Shown piece by piece: positions 1 to 7,231 of a DNA stretch of 64,000 nucleotides (positions are counted from its first letter, which is position 1; every line of letters starts with the position of its first letter). Under the pieces are notes generated by a model, which searched no databases, had not been told where the DNA came from, and worked only from the letters and a program-made list of their open reading frames with translations. The stretch is from Paenibacillus amylolyticus. GTDB lineage: Bacteria; Bacillota; Bacilli; Paenibacillales; Paenibacillaceae. The translations under genes were made by a program, and so were the position numbers. The DNA is taken from positions 50,752-114,751 of the forward strand of contig NZ_RIAS01000019.1 of assembly GCF_003719335.1 (NCBI RefSeq). The letters are read 5' to 3'.

Positions 1-1
1 T

Positions 2-1627
2 CCCCAAGGGGTGGAGCATAATGAGCCGCTGCGTGTCTACGATACGAGCGGCCCGATGACCGATCCCGAATTCCAGATGGATATTCGTAAAGGATTACCT
101 GCGCTCCGAAATCACTGGATCATGGAGCGCGGTGACGTAGAAGAATATAAGGGGCGAGCGGTTAAACCGGAGGATAACGGATTGAAGCCTGGAGGGCGAA
201 GAGCCGGGGCAGAGGAGTATCCGGGATTCCGCGGGCAACCGTTACGTGCCCAGGCTGGGCGGTGTGTCACGCAGATGCATTATGCGCGGCAGGGTGTGAT
301 TACGCCAGAGATGGAGTACGCCGCTATTCGTGAAGGCGTAGAGCCTGAATTCGTGCGGCAGGAACTGGCGAGTGGCCGGGCGATTCTTCCATCCAACATC
401 AATCACCCGGAGAGTGAGCCGATGCTGATTGGTCGTCATTTTCACGTGAAGATCAACGCTAATATCGGCAATTCCGCCGTATCTTCCTCCATTGAGGAAG
501 AGGTGGAGAAGATGACCTGGGCTGTGCGCTGGGGATCGGATACAGTGATGGATCTCTCTACAGGCAAAGACATTCATACGACACGGGAATGGATCATCCG
601 TAACTCCCCAGTGCCGATTGGTACGGTACCGCTCTATCAGGCGCTGGAGAAGGTGAATGGCGAGGCGGAGGCACTCACTTGGGAGTTGTACCGAGATACG
701 CTGATTGAACAGGCGGAGCAGGGTGTGGACTATTTTACGATTCATGCAGGTGTGTTGCTCCGATATATTCCGATGACAGCGAAACGGATGACGGGCATTG
801 TGTCTAGAGGCGGGTCAATTATGGCGGCGTGGTGCCTGGCACATCATCAGGAGAACTTTTTGTATACCCATTTTGAAGAAATCTGTGAAATTATGAAAAG
901 GTATGACGTAGCATTCTCGCTTGGGGATGGACTGCGTCCAGGCAGCATCTACGACGCCAATGACGAGGCACAGATGGCAGAGCTGGCAACGCTCGGGGAA
1001 TTAACACAGATCGCGTGGAAGCATGATGTACAGGTGATGATTGAAGGGCCGGGGCATGTACCGATGCACAAGATCAAGGAGAATGTGGATTTGCAGATGG
1101 AAATCTGCCAGGAAGCACCGTTTTATACCCTCGGGCCGCTGACTACGGACATTGCACCCGGATACGATCATATTACGTCTGCCATTGGTGCGGCGATGAT
1201 TGGCTGGTTTGGTACGTCTATGCTCTGCTATGTTACACCGAAGGAGCATCTGGGGCTTCCGAACAAGGATGATGTGCGTGAAGGGGTTATTGCTTATAAA
1301 ATAGCCGCCCATGCCGCCGATCTAGCCAAAGGCCACCCGCGCGCCCAGCGCCGGGATGATGCGCTGTCGAAGGCACGCTTTGAGTTCCGCTGGAGAGATC
1401 AGTTTAACTTGTCCCTGGACCCGGAACGGGCGCTGTCCTACCACGATGAGACGCTGCCCGCAGAAGGGGCGAAGGAGGCACATTTCTGTTCCATGTGCGG
1501 ACCGAAGTTCTGCAGTATGCGCATCACGCAGGACATCCGTGCCTTTGCCGCTGATCGCGGCCTGAACGACGAGGAAGCGGTTGCCGCCGGGATGCAGGCG
1601 AAGGCTGAGGAGTACCGGGCGAGGTAA
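2..1627 (+). CDS. thiC: Phosphomethylpyrimidine synthase ThiC (5' end outside window)
   Basis: Radical-SAM enzyme that converts aminoimidazole ribotide to the hydroxymethylpyrimidine phosphate moiety of thiamine. The reading frame is open from base 2, so the gene begins before the window; a GTG at 11 is internal. Visible family marks are VYDTSGP near the start, EGPGHVP in the middle, and the C-terminal CSMCGPKFC, the CX2CX4C motif that holds the [4Fe-4S] cluster. It ends with TAA at 1625-1627. About 540 residues are present; the family is usually around 590, so roughly 50 N-terminal residues are missing. A thiamine (TPP) riboswitch commonly precedes thiC but would lie outside the window. Identification is very secure. 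Confidence 0.97.
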   Translation, partial: PQGVEHNEPLRVYDTSGPMTDPEFQMDIRKGLPALRNHWIMERGDVEEYKGRAVKPEDNGLKPGGRRAGAEEYPGFRGQPLRAQAGRCVTQMHYARQGVITPEMEYAAIREGVEPEFVRQELASGRAILPSNINHPESEPMLIGRHFHVKINANIGNSAVSSSIEEEVEKMTWAVRWGSDTVMDLSTGKDIHTTREWIIRNSPVPIGTVPLYQALEKVNGEAEALTWELYRDTLIEQAEQGVDYFTIHAGVLLRYIPMTAKRMTGIVSRGGSIMAAWCLAHHQENFLYTHFEEICEIMKRYDVAFSLGDGLRPGSIYDANDEAQMAELATLGELTQIAWKHDVQVMIEGPGHVPMHKIKENVDLQMEICQEAPFYTLGPLTTDIAPGYDHITSAIGAAMIGWFGTSMLCYVTPKEHLGLPNKDDVREGVIAYKIAAHAADLAKGHPRAQRRDDALSKARFEFRWRDQFNLSLDPERALSYHDETLPAEGAKEAHFCSMCGPKFCSMRITQDIRAFAADRGLNDEEAVAAGMQAKAEEYRAR

Positions 1628-1630
1628 TAC

Positions 1631-1793
1631 TAGGGCGTGTCTTTAAACCACTGAAGTGAATCTTTTACCGGCCTTTTGCCCTTTATTGCGTCAGTTTCCC
1701 TTGACGTGCCCTGGCACGCCTGTGGGGAACTTCGTAGCTTGGAACGGATGTTTGGCAAAATAGGCTTCCTTCAGCGTTTTCAGACACGCCCTA
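1631..1793. mobile_element. MITE-like element with 12-bp perfect terminal inverted repeats
   Basis: TAGGGCGTGTCT (1631-1642) is mirrored perfectly by AGACACGCCCTA (1782-1793), and the similarity continues inward (AAACCACTGAAG against AAAACGCTGAAGG after reverse complementing). The ends resemble the GGGCGTGTCTGAAAA type known from IS5-superfamily elements. The 163-bp body has no transposase ORF. If TA is the target duplication, the element proper is 1633-1791. It lies 4 bp after the thiC stop codon. Assignment to an IS family is inference; the terminal repeats are seen directly. Confidence 0.7.
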
Positions 1794-1934
1794 ATCAATT
1801 TTGTTCCATATACGAAACAAGATACCAGCGATTACAAATAATAGACCGTCGGACAATCTTAAATTACCTGCATGCAGGATAGCGGAACAACTCATACCTA
1901 ATATGAACAGGATAAGAATATAAAGAAATTTCAT
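1791..1934 (-). CDS. Small membrane protein, 47 aa, 3' end formed by the MITE
   Basis: An ATG at 1934-1932 (minus strand) opens a 47-codon frame beginning MKFLYILILFILGMSCSAIL and ending FRIWNKID. Two hydrophobic stretches (about residues 3-20 and 31-42) are separated by a short polar turn, as in a hairpin of two membrane segments. GAGGT lies about 10 nt before the ATG. The TAG stop codon consists of the first three bases of the adjacent terminal inverted repeat, so the original gene may have been longer and been cut by the insertion. Function unknown. Expression is uncertain. Confidence 0.5.
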   Translation of the reverse strand: MKFLYILILFILGMSCSAILHAGNLRLSDGLLFVIAGILFRIWNKID

Positions 1935-2005
1935 AATATTAATTACCTCGTATCTTTATATTAAGGTGTCAGGTGGTTCCCCAATCTGTACAGAGAATAA
2001 TCTAG

Positions 2006-2206
2006 ATTCTAACGATCTCCACAAACCTTATTTTGGCGCTTTTGCCGCGAAAAAAATTCTAACGATCCCCAGCGACGCTATTTCGCTGAAACTAGCCGAA
2101 AAAGGGGTGATTCGCTGCTGAAAACCTAAAATAAGGTTTCTCATGATCGTTAGAATTCCAATGAAGCTGATATGAGGCAAATAGCGTTCTCTCAGATCGT
2201 TAGCGG
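2006..2206. repeat. Four-module 200-bp intergenic repeat, copy 1 (order A-B-A'-B')
   Basis: Two forward modules start 50 bp apart: ATTCTAACGATC followed by CCTTATTT (type A, 2006-2033) and ATTCTAACGATC followed by CGCTATTT (type B, 2056-2083). Two inverted modules follow: AAATAAGG then GATCGTTAGAAT (A', ending 2156) and AAATAGCG then GATCGTTAG (B', ending about 2206), again 50 bp apart. It lies between convergent transcription units. The type-specific partners interleave rather than nest in this copy. Same family as the copies at 10377, 21628, 38142 and 57673. Confidence 0.85.
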
Positions 2207-2281
2207 TAAGAAGGGGCTATCGGAATTCTCCTGCGATCATCTTTTGATTGTATAAATCCTCTAACAGGAATCGCATCATGC

Positions 2282-2725
2282 TTACTCGTAGTATCCCTTC
2301 GCATAAACGGCTGCTGTTGAGAAGCAGAGATGCTTCATTTCATCCTGCTGATTTTCGGGCGGCATCTCCAGAAACCACGGCTCCTTCATATCCTCTCGGT
2401 TCATGGGTACTGGACGCCACAGAATCAAGCCGATCTGATCAAACTGGAAACTGCATCCGAGCTCTGGGTCTTCACGATCGTATGGTGCAATGGCATCCAA
2501 TTGCGGAATCAGAACGTCAGCTTCGGTGCCGAGCAGATCGAGTTCTCCCAGCATACACGTATACTCATCACTTTCATAAAATTCAATAAAATGTGCCTTG
2601 CCTTGAGCATCATACTCCACTTTGGGATCAAAGCTGAAAGCCTCCGTTTGTTCAACTTCATTCTGTGTCATGCCTAGCCGGATATCCCCGATGGATTGAC
2701 CTGGTTCTACAGCGAGACGTTTCAT
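2282..2725 (-). CDS. Hypothetical acidic protein, 147 aa
   Basis: Cytosolic-looking acidic protein with no signal peptide or membrane segment. The start chosen is the ATG at 2725 because GGAGGG sits 9 nt upstream; a longer frame would start at 2761 without such a site. The N-terminal pattern SIGDIRLGMTQNEVEQ is a G-M-T/S-x-x-E-V element seen in several small families in which it caps an alpha/beta fold, but I cannot assign the family. The rest is rich in D and E with a few aromatic residues. A perfect 12-bp palindrome lies 28 bp upstream. No enzymatic motif is evident. Confidence 0.6.
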   Translation of the reverse strand: MKRLAVEPGQSIGDIRLGMTQNEVEQTEAFSFDPKVEYDAQGKAHFIEFYESDEYTCMLGELDLLGTEADVLIPQLDAIAPYDREDPELGCSFQFDQIGLILWRPVPMNREDMKEPWFLEMPPENQQDEMKHLCFSTAAVYAKGYYE

Positions 2726-2752
2726 GGTTTCGTTCCCTCCGAAATAAAAGTG

Positions 2753-2764
2753 TACATGCATGTA
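2753..2764. promoter_or_regulatory. Perfect 12-bp palindrome TACATGCATGTA
   Basis: TACATGCATGTA is self-complementary and lies upstream of the minus-strand gene starting at 2725. The core ATGCATG recurs as an inverted repeat upstream of the small gene starting at 3837. It may be a shared operator; this is inference from sequence only. Confidence 0.3.
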
Positions 2765-2850
2765 GAGCTATGATGAAATAAGTACAATGTGAAACGGATG
2801 TGCTGAGTACACGATGAGATAAAGCACAACAAGGATGTTATGTTCGTCTC

Positions 2851-3528
2851 TTAAACGATCTTCGTGATACCGATATCCTGCTCCAGACTCGCACCTAACC
2901 CCGAAAGAGGAGTATAGATGGTAACGTCTGCATCAGCAGACACCTGCTCAGCGGCTGGGGCCATCGAGAGCTGAGCAGTAACAAGACAGGTATCCTTGCG
3001 TTCAAGAGCAAGCTGTTGCAATGCATTTTTCAATGCCGCGAGGTAGCCTTCCTGATCGCCACGCATAACCATGTCGAATAGACCTGGCAACAACACGGAT
3101 TCAAGCTCAGGCTTGTCCTTTGCTGCCGAATGTCGATCGATATACGCACGATATCGAGCCATTGTAGGTTGTACGGTGGCGGGGTTGGTGAACGCGAGCA
3201 AATACCTCTTCGGATGGGTTAGCATCATGGTGAGCAGTGAATCGTCAATACCCGTTACCGGAATCGGCAACGGTTCTTTCGTCTGATCCAGCACGGCTGC
3301 GAACAAGGTGCACGTGACAAGAATGGCATCTGCGTGACAGCGGCTTATCCATTGCAGCGTCTGATTTACTTTTTCCCGAACAAGGGCACTGCTGAAATCC
3401 TCATCATGCTTTAGCCGATCCAGACCAGGGTCTACATAGTGAACCAGTTCGATATTATAGGAAGTCAGAGCTTGTTCAATCAAGCGGATATTGGAGTGAT
3501 GCGCGTGGAAACAGGCAATCGTGCTCAT
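2851..3528 (-). CDS. Asp/Glu racemase-superfamily-like protein
   Basis: The 225-residue product starts MSTIACFHAHHSNIRLIEQA and contains VTCTLFAAVLD (about residues 80-90), which aligns with the first catalytic-cysteine region of aspartate/glutamate/hydantoin racemases, and VPVTGIDD-type text just after it. A second cysteine occurs in KDTCLVTAQLSM (about residues 185-197), in the place of the second catalytic segment. The start at 3528 was preferred over 3570 because AAAGGAG lies 11-12 nt upstream and the racemase fold begins there. Substrate unknown. Two-cysteine spacing supports the superfamily; activity is inferred. Confidence 0.6.
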   Translation of the reverse strand: MSTIACFHAHHSNIRLIEQALTSYNIELVHYVDPGLDRLKHDEDFSSALVREKVNQTLQWISRCHADAILVTCTLFAAVLDQTKEPLPIPVTGIDDSLLTMMLTHPKRYLLAFTNPATVQPTMARYRAYIDRHSAAKDKPELESVLLPGLFDMVMRGDQEGYLAALKNALQQLALERKDTCLVTAQLSMAPAAEQVSADADVTIYTPLSGLGASLEQDIGITKIV

Positions 3529-3669
3529 AGGATAGGCGGTCTCCTTTATGTAGAGATAGGTAGAAGGCACGACAGTTCATCGCCATGAGTGATACATAGG
3601 TAGGCATCATCGTAGATGAAAGGTCACCCTTACCCGTAGTATAGGGAGCCGCCTTAGTGATGTAAAGCG

Positions 3670-3837
3670 TTATCTCATGTTCATTGAGACGTTTTTCTTC
3701 GCCATTTTTTGCTGTAAAATTTCATGGAAGGATAAGCCTTGAGTGTTCTCATTTTCCTTTTTCGGAGCAGCGGTCGCCGTGTTGCGCGGATATTGGTGGT
3801 GATACGGGATCATTTGCTGAATAGGCATGCGGATCAT
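3670..3837 (-). CDS. Small protein, 55 aa, function unknown
   Basis: An ATG at 3837 with AAGGAGG at ideal spacing opens a 55-codon frame ending TAA at 3670. The product begins MIRMPIQQMIPYHHQYPRNT, carries a charged Pro/Lys/Glu linker, and then GLSFHEILQQKMAKK, an amphipathic helix reminiscent of short helices in sporulation or flagellar accessory peptides. No signal peptide or membrane segment. The strong ribosome binding site and codon use argue that it is real. Function unknown. Confidence 0.6.
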   Translation of the reverse strand: MIRMPIQQMIPYHHQYPRNTATAAPKKENENTQGLSFHEILQQKMAKKNVSMNMR

Positions 3838-3853
3838 CTTGGTTCCTCCTTAC

Positions 3854-3872
3854 ATGCATGATAGACATGCAT
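3854..3872. promoter_or_regulatory. Inverted repeat ATGCATG-N5-CATGCAT before the 55-aa gene
   Basis: ATGCATG (3854-3860) and CATGCAT (3866-3872) form a perfect 7-bp inverted repeat between the likely -10 region (TATTAT on the minus strand, about 3880) and the ribosome binding site. The same heptamer forms the palindrome at 2753. A regulator site or 5' UTR hairpin is possible. Confidence 0.3.
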
Positions 3873-4339
3873 CGTTTGTATAATATGTATTTCATAATGA
3901 GTTACGTCGGGTGATATAAAGTGAAGATAGCTGAGTCAAGTGCGCATATAGGTACATATGACTTGTTACATGAAATGGTTCATATGAAGTCAGAAATCCG
4001 ACTTGGATGTAGTGATTTTACCCGGTATTTTGGAGATGTAAACGGTTTTAGGGAAATTCAGGAACAAAGAACCTGATATAAAACGGGGAATATGGGATCA
4101 GGGGAACGGTTGTTATGCGAATGGTCCTAATTTTGAGGAAGTCAATGGTGCTTGCTTCTAAGGCATATGTCCAAGTGACTAGGTATGAAAAATGCTAACT
4201 AACTTGGTACTATGGTCGGGGGATATGGAACGGAAAATGTCAAAAAAGCTGCCAAGATTTCTTGACAGCTGCTGATTTCCTTATTCAACTCGCCTCTTTC
4301 ATTCGCTTGCTCCTTGATAAGAAAGAGGGAAGAGAAACG
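3873..4339. other. Intergenic stretch with no recognised gene
   Basis: AT-rich sequence with scattered stops in all frames. A near match to a CcpA cre site occurs at 4037-4050 (one mismatch in the conserved CA end) but is about 200 bp from the nearest start, so it is not called. A short complementary pair (CTGCCAAGA and TTGACAGC region, 4240-4270) may be part of the terminator of the minus-strand gene ending at 4340. Confidence 0.4.
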
Positions 4340-5197
4340 TTATCTGCGTTCTTTTACCGCAATATAAACATCCACCTGTGTATGCTCGGGGTCCAGACTG
4401 CGTTGATCGTAGTATTCAAAATCGCCGGTAAATGTACGGTCTTGCTGATGGCTCCACGTCCACACCGTCCCCCATACTTCACTGACTACCTCAACCATGG
4501 GTCCAGTTCGTGAAGTGAATACCGCATAGGTAGCAGGAGGTAGCTGCACCTCATCGAATCCTTCAGGTAAACGATCTTCCTTGCCAACTTCATGCCCGAT
4601 CAAAATGGTATATTCACCAGCAATACCGTCTGTGTAATCCGTGTAACAGCCGTAGCGTGGAGCATCGGGTGCTGGTATATGTTCGGAGGCAAAATAACGC
4701 CCCCACAACGCGCCGATGCTGCCTTGACCGCTCATCTCTATCGCGTTGGTTGTACGTGCTGACAGCCCGGCTAGGCGTTTGCCAGGAAGGGTTACATAAC
4801 GGACAGGCTCGCTGTAAAACGGAGCGTCCCTTGCTGGATTATATGCATCTGATGGAGATAATGGCTCGTTTGAACTTATTTTTCCTGCCAAGGTGTTATA
4901 GGGCGCAGTAGTCCCGTCCTCAGCACTTTGAGCATTTCCTGCATTCCGCCACCGTTTCAGAACAGGCAGCTGGTTGCGCAGCATTGAGCGAGCTGATTCC
5001 TCGTCCATCCCTTCTTCTTTGAGTATAGCGGTGCACATCTCGATCATGCCTTCTAGTGACATCCCCGGTTGCTCAAACTTACCATCCTTGTAACAATAAA
5101 TGCAGTATTCGCGGGTTTGGCTGCCATCTAACTCCGTGCCAAATTGCTCGGTGCTGGTTAGCGGCATTCCACAGCTCTGACATACGGTAACGTTCAT
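4340..5197 (-). CDS. Zinc-ribbon plus GyrI-like effector-binding protein
   Basis: The 285-residue product has an N-terminal putative zinc ribbon, CQSCGMPL (residues 6-13) and EYCIYCYKDG (about 30-39), followed by a helical segment, matching the small zinc-ribbon domain often annotated in uncharacterised Bacillota proteins. The C-terminal half (about 125-285) resembles the GyrI-like/AraC effector-binding domain (YVTLPGKRLAGLSART, then YTILIGHEV and LPPATYAVFTS). Such proteins bind small molecules and are often encoded next to the regulator that controls them. AAGGAGG precedes the ATG at 5197. An inverted repeat 28 bp upstream and the adjacent WYL regulator suggest local control. Confidence 0.75.
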   Translation of the reverse strand: MNVTVCQSCGMPLTSTEQFGTELDGSQTREYCIYCYKDGKFEQPGMSLEGMIEMCTAILKEEGMDEESARSMLRNQLPVLKRWRNAGNAQSAEDGTTAPYNTLAGKISSNEPLSPSDAYNPARDAPFYSEPVRYVTLPGKRLAGLSARTTNAIEMSGQGSIGALWGRYFASEHIPAPDAPRYGCYTDYTDGIAGEYTILIGHEVGKEDRLPEGFDEVQLPPATYAVFTSRTGPMVEVVSEVWGTVWTWSHQQDRTFTGDFEYYDQRSLDPEHTQVDVYIAVKERR

Positions 5198-5224
5198 GAT
5201 TCATTCCTCCTTGGGTATTGTACA

Positions 5225-5249
5225 ACTTCAACGTGAACATAGTTGAAGT
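5225..5249. promoter_or_regulatory. Candidate operator, inverted repeat ACTTCAAC-N9-GTTGAAGT
   Basis: A perfect 8-bp inverted repeat lies in the 80-bp gap between the WYL regulator and the zinc-ribbon gene. On the minus strand TTCAAC and TACAAT could be -35 and -10 with a long 19-bp spacer that contains half of the dyad. The regulator is inferred to be the WYL protein encoded immediately upstream. Confidence 0.45.
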
Positions 5250-5277
5250 ATACGGGGAGGAACTGGACAGCTGTCTG

Positions 5278-6228
5278 TCAGGTTTGAGCTGAGGTTTTAT
5301 AATTTTGCACAATTTGCTCTGCCATACGGCATACATTGTCCCGAATATGCAGAGGCTCCAGTACCTCCACGTCTGCGCCAAAGCCGAGAATGAAGCCATA
5401 TAGCCAGTTATCCTCAGGAAAAGCAATCTGGCTAATATAATACCCGTTGCCGTCAGGCAATACATTTTCAATACCAAACCATTCTTCCGCGAGATGACGG
5501 GCACGGGCATGGAATTTCAGTGTGAGTCCAATGTGATTGTTCGGACGGCTCCATTCCTGCTGCCACGGCCTGTCCTGAAGGTTGATGGATTGGCGTTCAA
5601 AATGCTGCTCAGCAAGCACAACCTCTTTCATGCGCACCAGTTTGAACATGCGGAATTCATTCCGTTCGTGGCAAAAGGCGTACAGATACCACGCGTGCCT
5701 TTTCAGCACAAGGGTGTGTGGATCAACCGTACGACAGGTCTCTGCACCTTCGGCGCTGCAATAGGCAAAATGAATGCATTGAAGTTGATCGATTCCCTGA
5801 TCGATGACTTTTAATTTCTGTTGCAGTGCTTCAGGGTGTGTCCACGTTGAATAATCCACGATGAATCGGTGCGTGCTTGCCTGGAAATCTTCATTTTTGG
5901 CTTCTGGCACGATACTGCTCAGCTTCTCTACCAATAACTCACGCGCAGTATTCGTATGAGTGGTTGAGATGCTGCGCAGTGCTGTAACGATGGAAGCAAG
6001 ATCCTTGTCCGTTAACAAGTTGCGATCCAGCCGGTAACCTTCTGCCAGCCCGATTCCACCGCTTGCGCCCTGATATGTCACCACGGGAATTCCAGCTTGG
6101 CCTAATGTGTCGATGTCCCGATAAATCGTACGTATGGATACCTCAAACATGTCGGCCAGGTCTTTGGCCTGCAAACGCCTGCGATTAATGAGCAGTACCA
6201 CAATGGCTAACAAACGCTCCAGTTTCAT
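5278..6228 (-). CDS. WYL-domain transcriptional regulator (YafY/YobV type)
   Basis: The 316-residue protein has an N-terminal HTH_11 winged helix (KLERLLAIVVLLINRRRL, then VSIRTIYRDIDTLGQAGIPV at about 30-50) typical of DeoR-like YafY regulators, a central WYL domain (about 140-210, with HAWYLYAFCHERNEFRMFKL), and a C-terminal WCX-type extension (LTLKFHARARHLAEEWFG onward). Family members are local repressors or activators that sense ligands or nucleic acid through WYL. It is followed on the same strand, 80 bp later, by the GyrI-like gene, and an inverted repeat lies between them. GGAAG precedes the ATG weakly. Confidence 0.88.
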   Translation of the reverse strand: MKLERLLAIVVLLINRRRLQAKDLADMFEVSIRTIYRDIDTLGQAGIPVVTYQGASGGIGLAEGYRLDRNLLTDKDLASIVTALRSISTTHTNTARELLVEKLSSIVPEAKNEDFQASTHRFIVDYSTWTHPEALQQKLKVIDQGIDQLQCIHFAYCSAEGAETCRTVDPHTLVLKRHAWYLYAFCHERNEFRMFKLVRMKEVVLAEQHFERQSINLQDRPWQQEWSRPNNHIGLTLKFHARARHLAEEWFGIENVLPDGNGYYISQIAFPEDNWLYGFILGFGADVEVLEPLHIRDNVCRMAEQIVQNYKTSAQT

Positions 6229-6532
6229 AGCTATATCTTCCTTTTTTAATAGTGTCTATAGAATTGGACAGCATTTACACTGAACACTCCAATGACAGAA
6301 TAACCTTTCAATCGCTGTTATCCCCAGATTTTTTGGATTCCCTTTTCCAAAGGGGAAAATCCGGGGATAAAGGCGAACGCTTCGCTTTTTCAGGTTTTTT
6401 CTGTCCTCTCCGTTAAAGTGTAAAAGAAAAGTCAAACTTATATAACATTGCTTTCAATTGTGTATGTGGGAGTTATCTGTTAGATTCATAGGTATTATAT
6501 GCCCAGCATCCCATATAGGAGTGAAATAAGCA
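6229..6532. promoter_or_regulatory. Divergent intergenic region with long hairpin upstream of the VanR-like gene
   Basis: TTATCCCCAGATTTT (6318-6332) pairs with AAAATCCGGGGATAA (6356-6370), one mismatch, with CCCTTT/AAAGGGG pairing inside, giving a 53-nt hairpin. It is followed at once by GCGAACGCTTCGC and five T (6373-6390), which looks like a short intrinsic terminator. The remaining 140 bp to the ATG at 6533 is AT-rich and should hold the promoter of the two-component operon. The arrangement could be an attenuator or only a terminator plus repeat. Confidence 0.5.
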
Positions 6533-7231
6533 ATGAAGCGAATTACGATTCTGATTGCGGACGATGAAATAGAGATCGCGGATCTGGTTGCTTTACATTT
6601 ACAAAAGGAAGGCTATCATACCGTCAAGGCATCTGACGGACAGTCAGCACTGCAGGCTGTTCAGACACAAGCCATCGATCTGGCGGTACTGGACATTATG
6701 ATGCCGGGTATGGACGGGTATGAGGTGACCCGTAAAATCAGGGAACAGCATCATTTTCCAATCATTTTCCTGAGTGCGAAAACATCGGACATGGATAAAA
6801 TCACAGGGCTTGTGATGGGTGCCGATGACTATATGACCAAGCCATTTAATCCGATGGAGCTTGTGGCTCGCGTCAACTCTCAACTACGGCGTGCTTTGCA
6901 GTTCAGCCAGTCCACAGCTACAGCACAGCGCTCGGTTTTGGAAAAAGGTGGACTTGTTATTGTACCCGACCAGCACAGCGTAACGCTTTACGGTAAACCG
7001 CTGGAGTTAACACCGAAGGAATTTGACATTCTAGTGTTGCTTGCCAGCAATCCAAAGCAGGTATTCAGCGCAGAAAGCATTTTTGAAAAGGTGTGGGGCG
7101 AGGCGTATTTTGAAAGCGGCAATACCGTCATGGTACATATTCGCACGCTGCGCAAGAAACTCGGAGAAGATGTGAACAAGAACAAGTTCATCAAAACCAT
7201 CTGGGGTGTGGGGTACACGTTCAATGACTAA
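6533..7231 (+). CDS. OmpR-family response regulator, VanR-like
   Basis: The 232-residue product has a receiver domain (IADDE at 8-12, LDIMMPG with the phosphoacceptor Asp near 54, and TKPF with the conserved Lys near 103) and a C-terminal winged helix (about 130-230: LTPKEFDILVLLASNPKQVF, then VMVHIRTLRKKLGED). The sequence is closest in style to VanR regulators, which respond to glycopeptides or cell-wall stress. It overlaps the histidine kinase gene by 8 bp. Downstream VanY and VanZ homologues make regulation of peptidoglycan stem-peptide trimming its likely job. The inducer is not known. Confidence 0.9.
   Translation: MKRITILIADDEIEIADLVALHLQKEGYHTVKASDGQSALQAVQTQAIDLAVLDIMMPGMDGYEVTRKIREQHHFPIIFLSAKTSDMDKITGLVMGADDYMTKPFNPMELVARVNSQLRRALQFSQSTATAQRSVLEKGGLVIVPDQHSVTLYGKPLELTPKEFDILVLLASNPKQVFSAESIFEKVWGEAYFESGNTVMVHIRTLRKKLGEDVNKNKFIKTIWGVGYTFND

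Noticed and set aside
1676..1882. 68-codon plus-strand frame spanning the MITE
   Set aside because: It crosses the terminal repeat and opposes the better supported 47-codon minus-strand frame.
2006..2206. Reading the 200-bp repeat as an intrinsic terminator
   Set aside because: There is no T run after the outer arms, and three copies lie after a separate good terminator.
4037..4050. Near-match to a cre site TGTAAACGGTTTTA
   Set aside because: One of the conserved end positions is wrong and it is about 200 bp from the nearest gene start.
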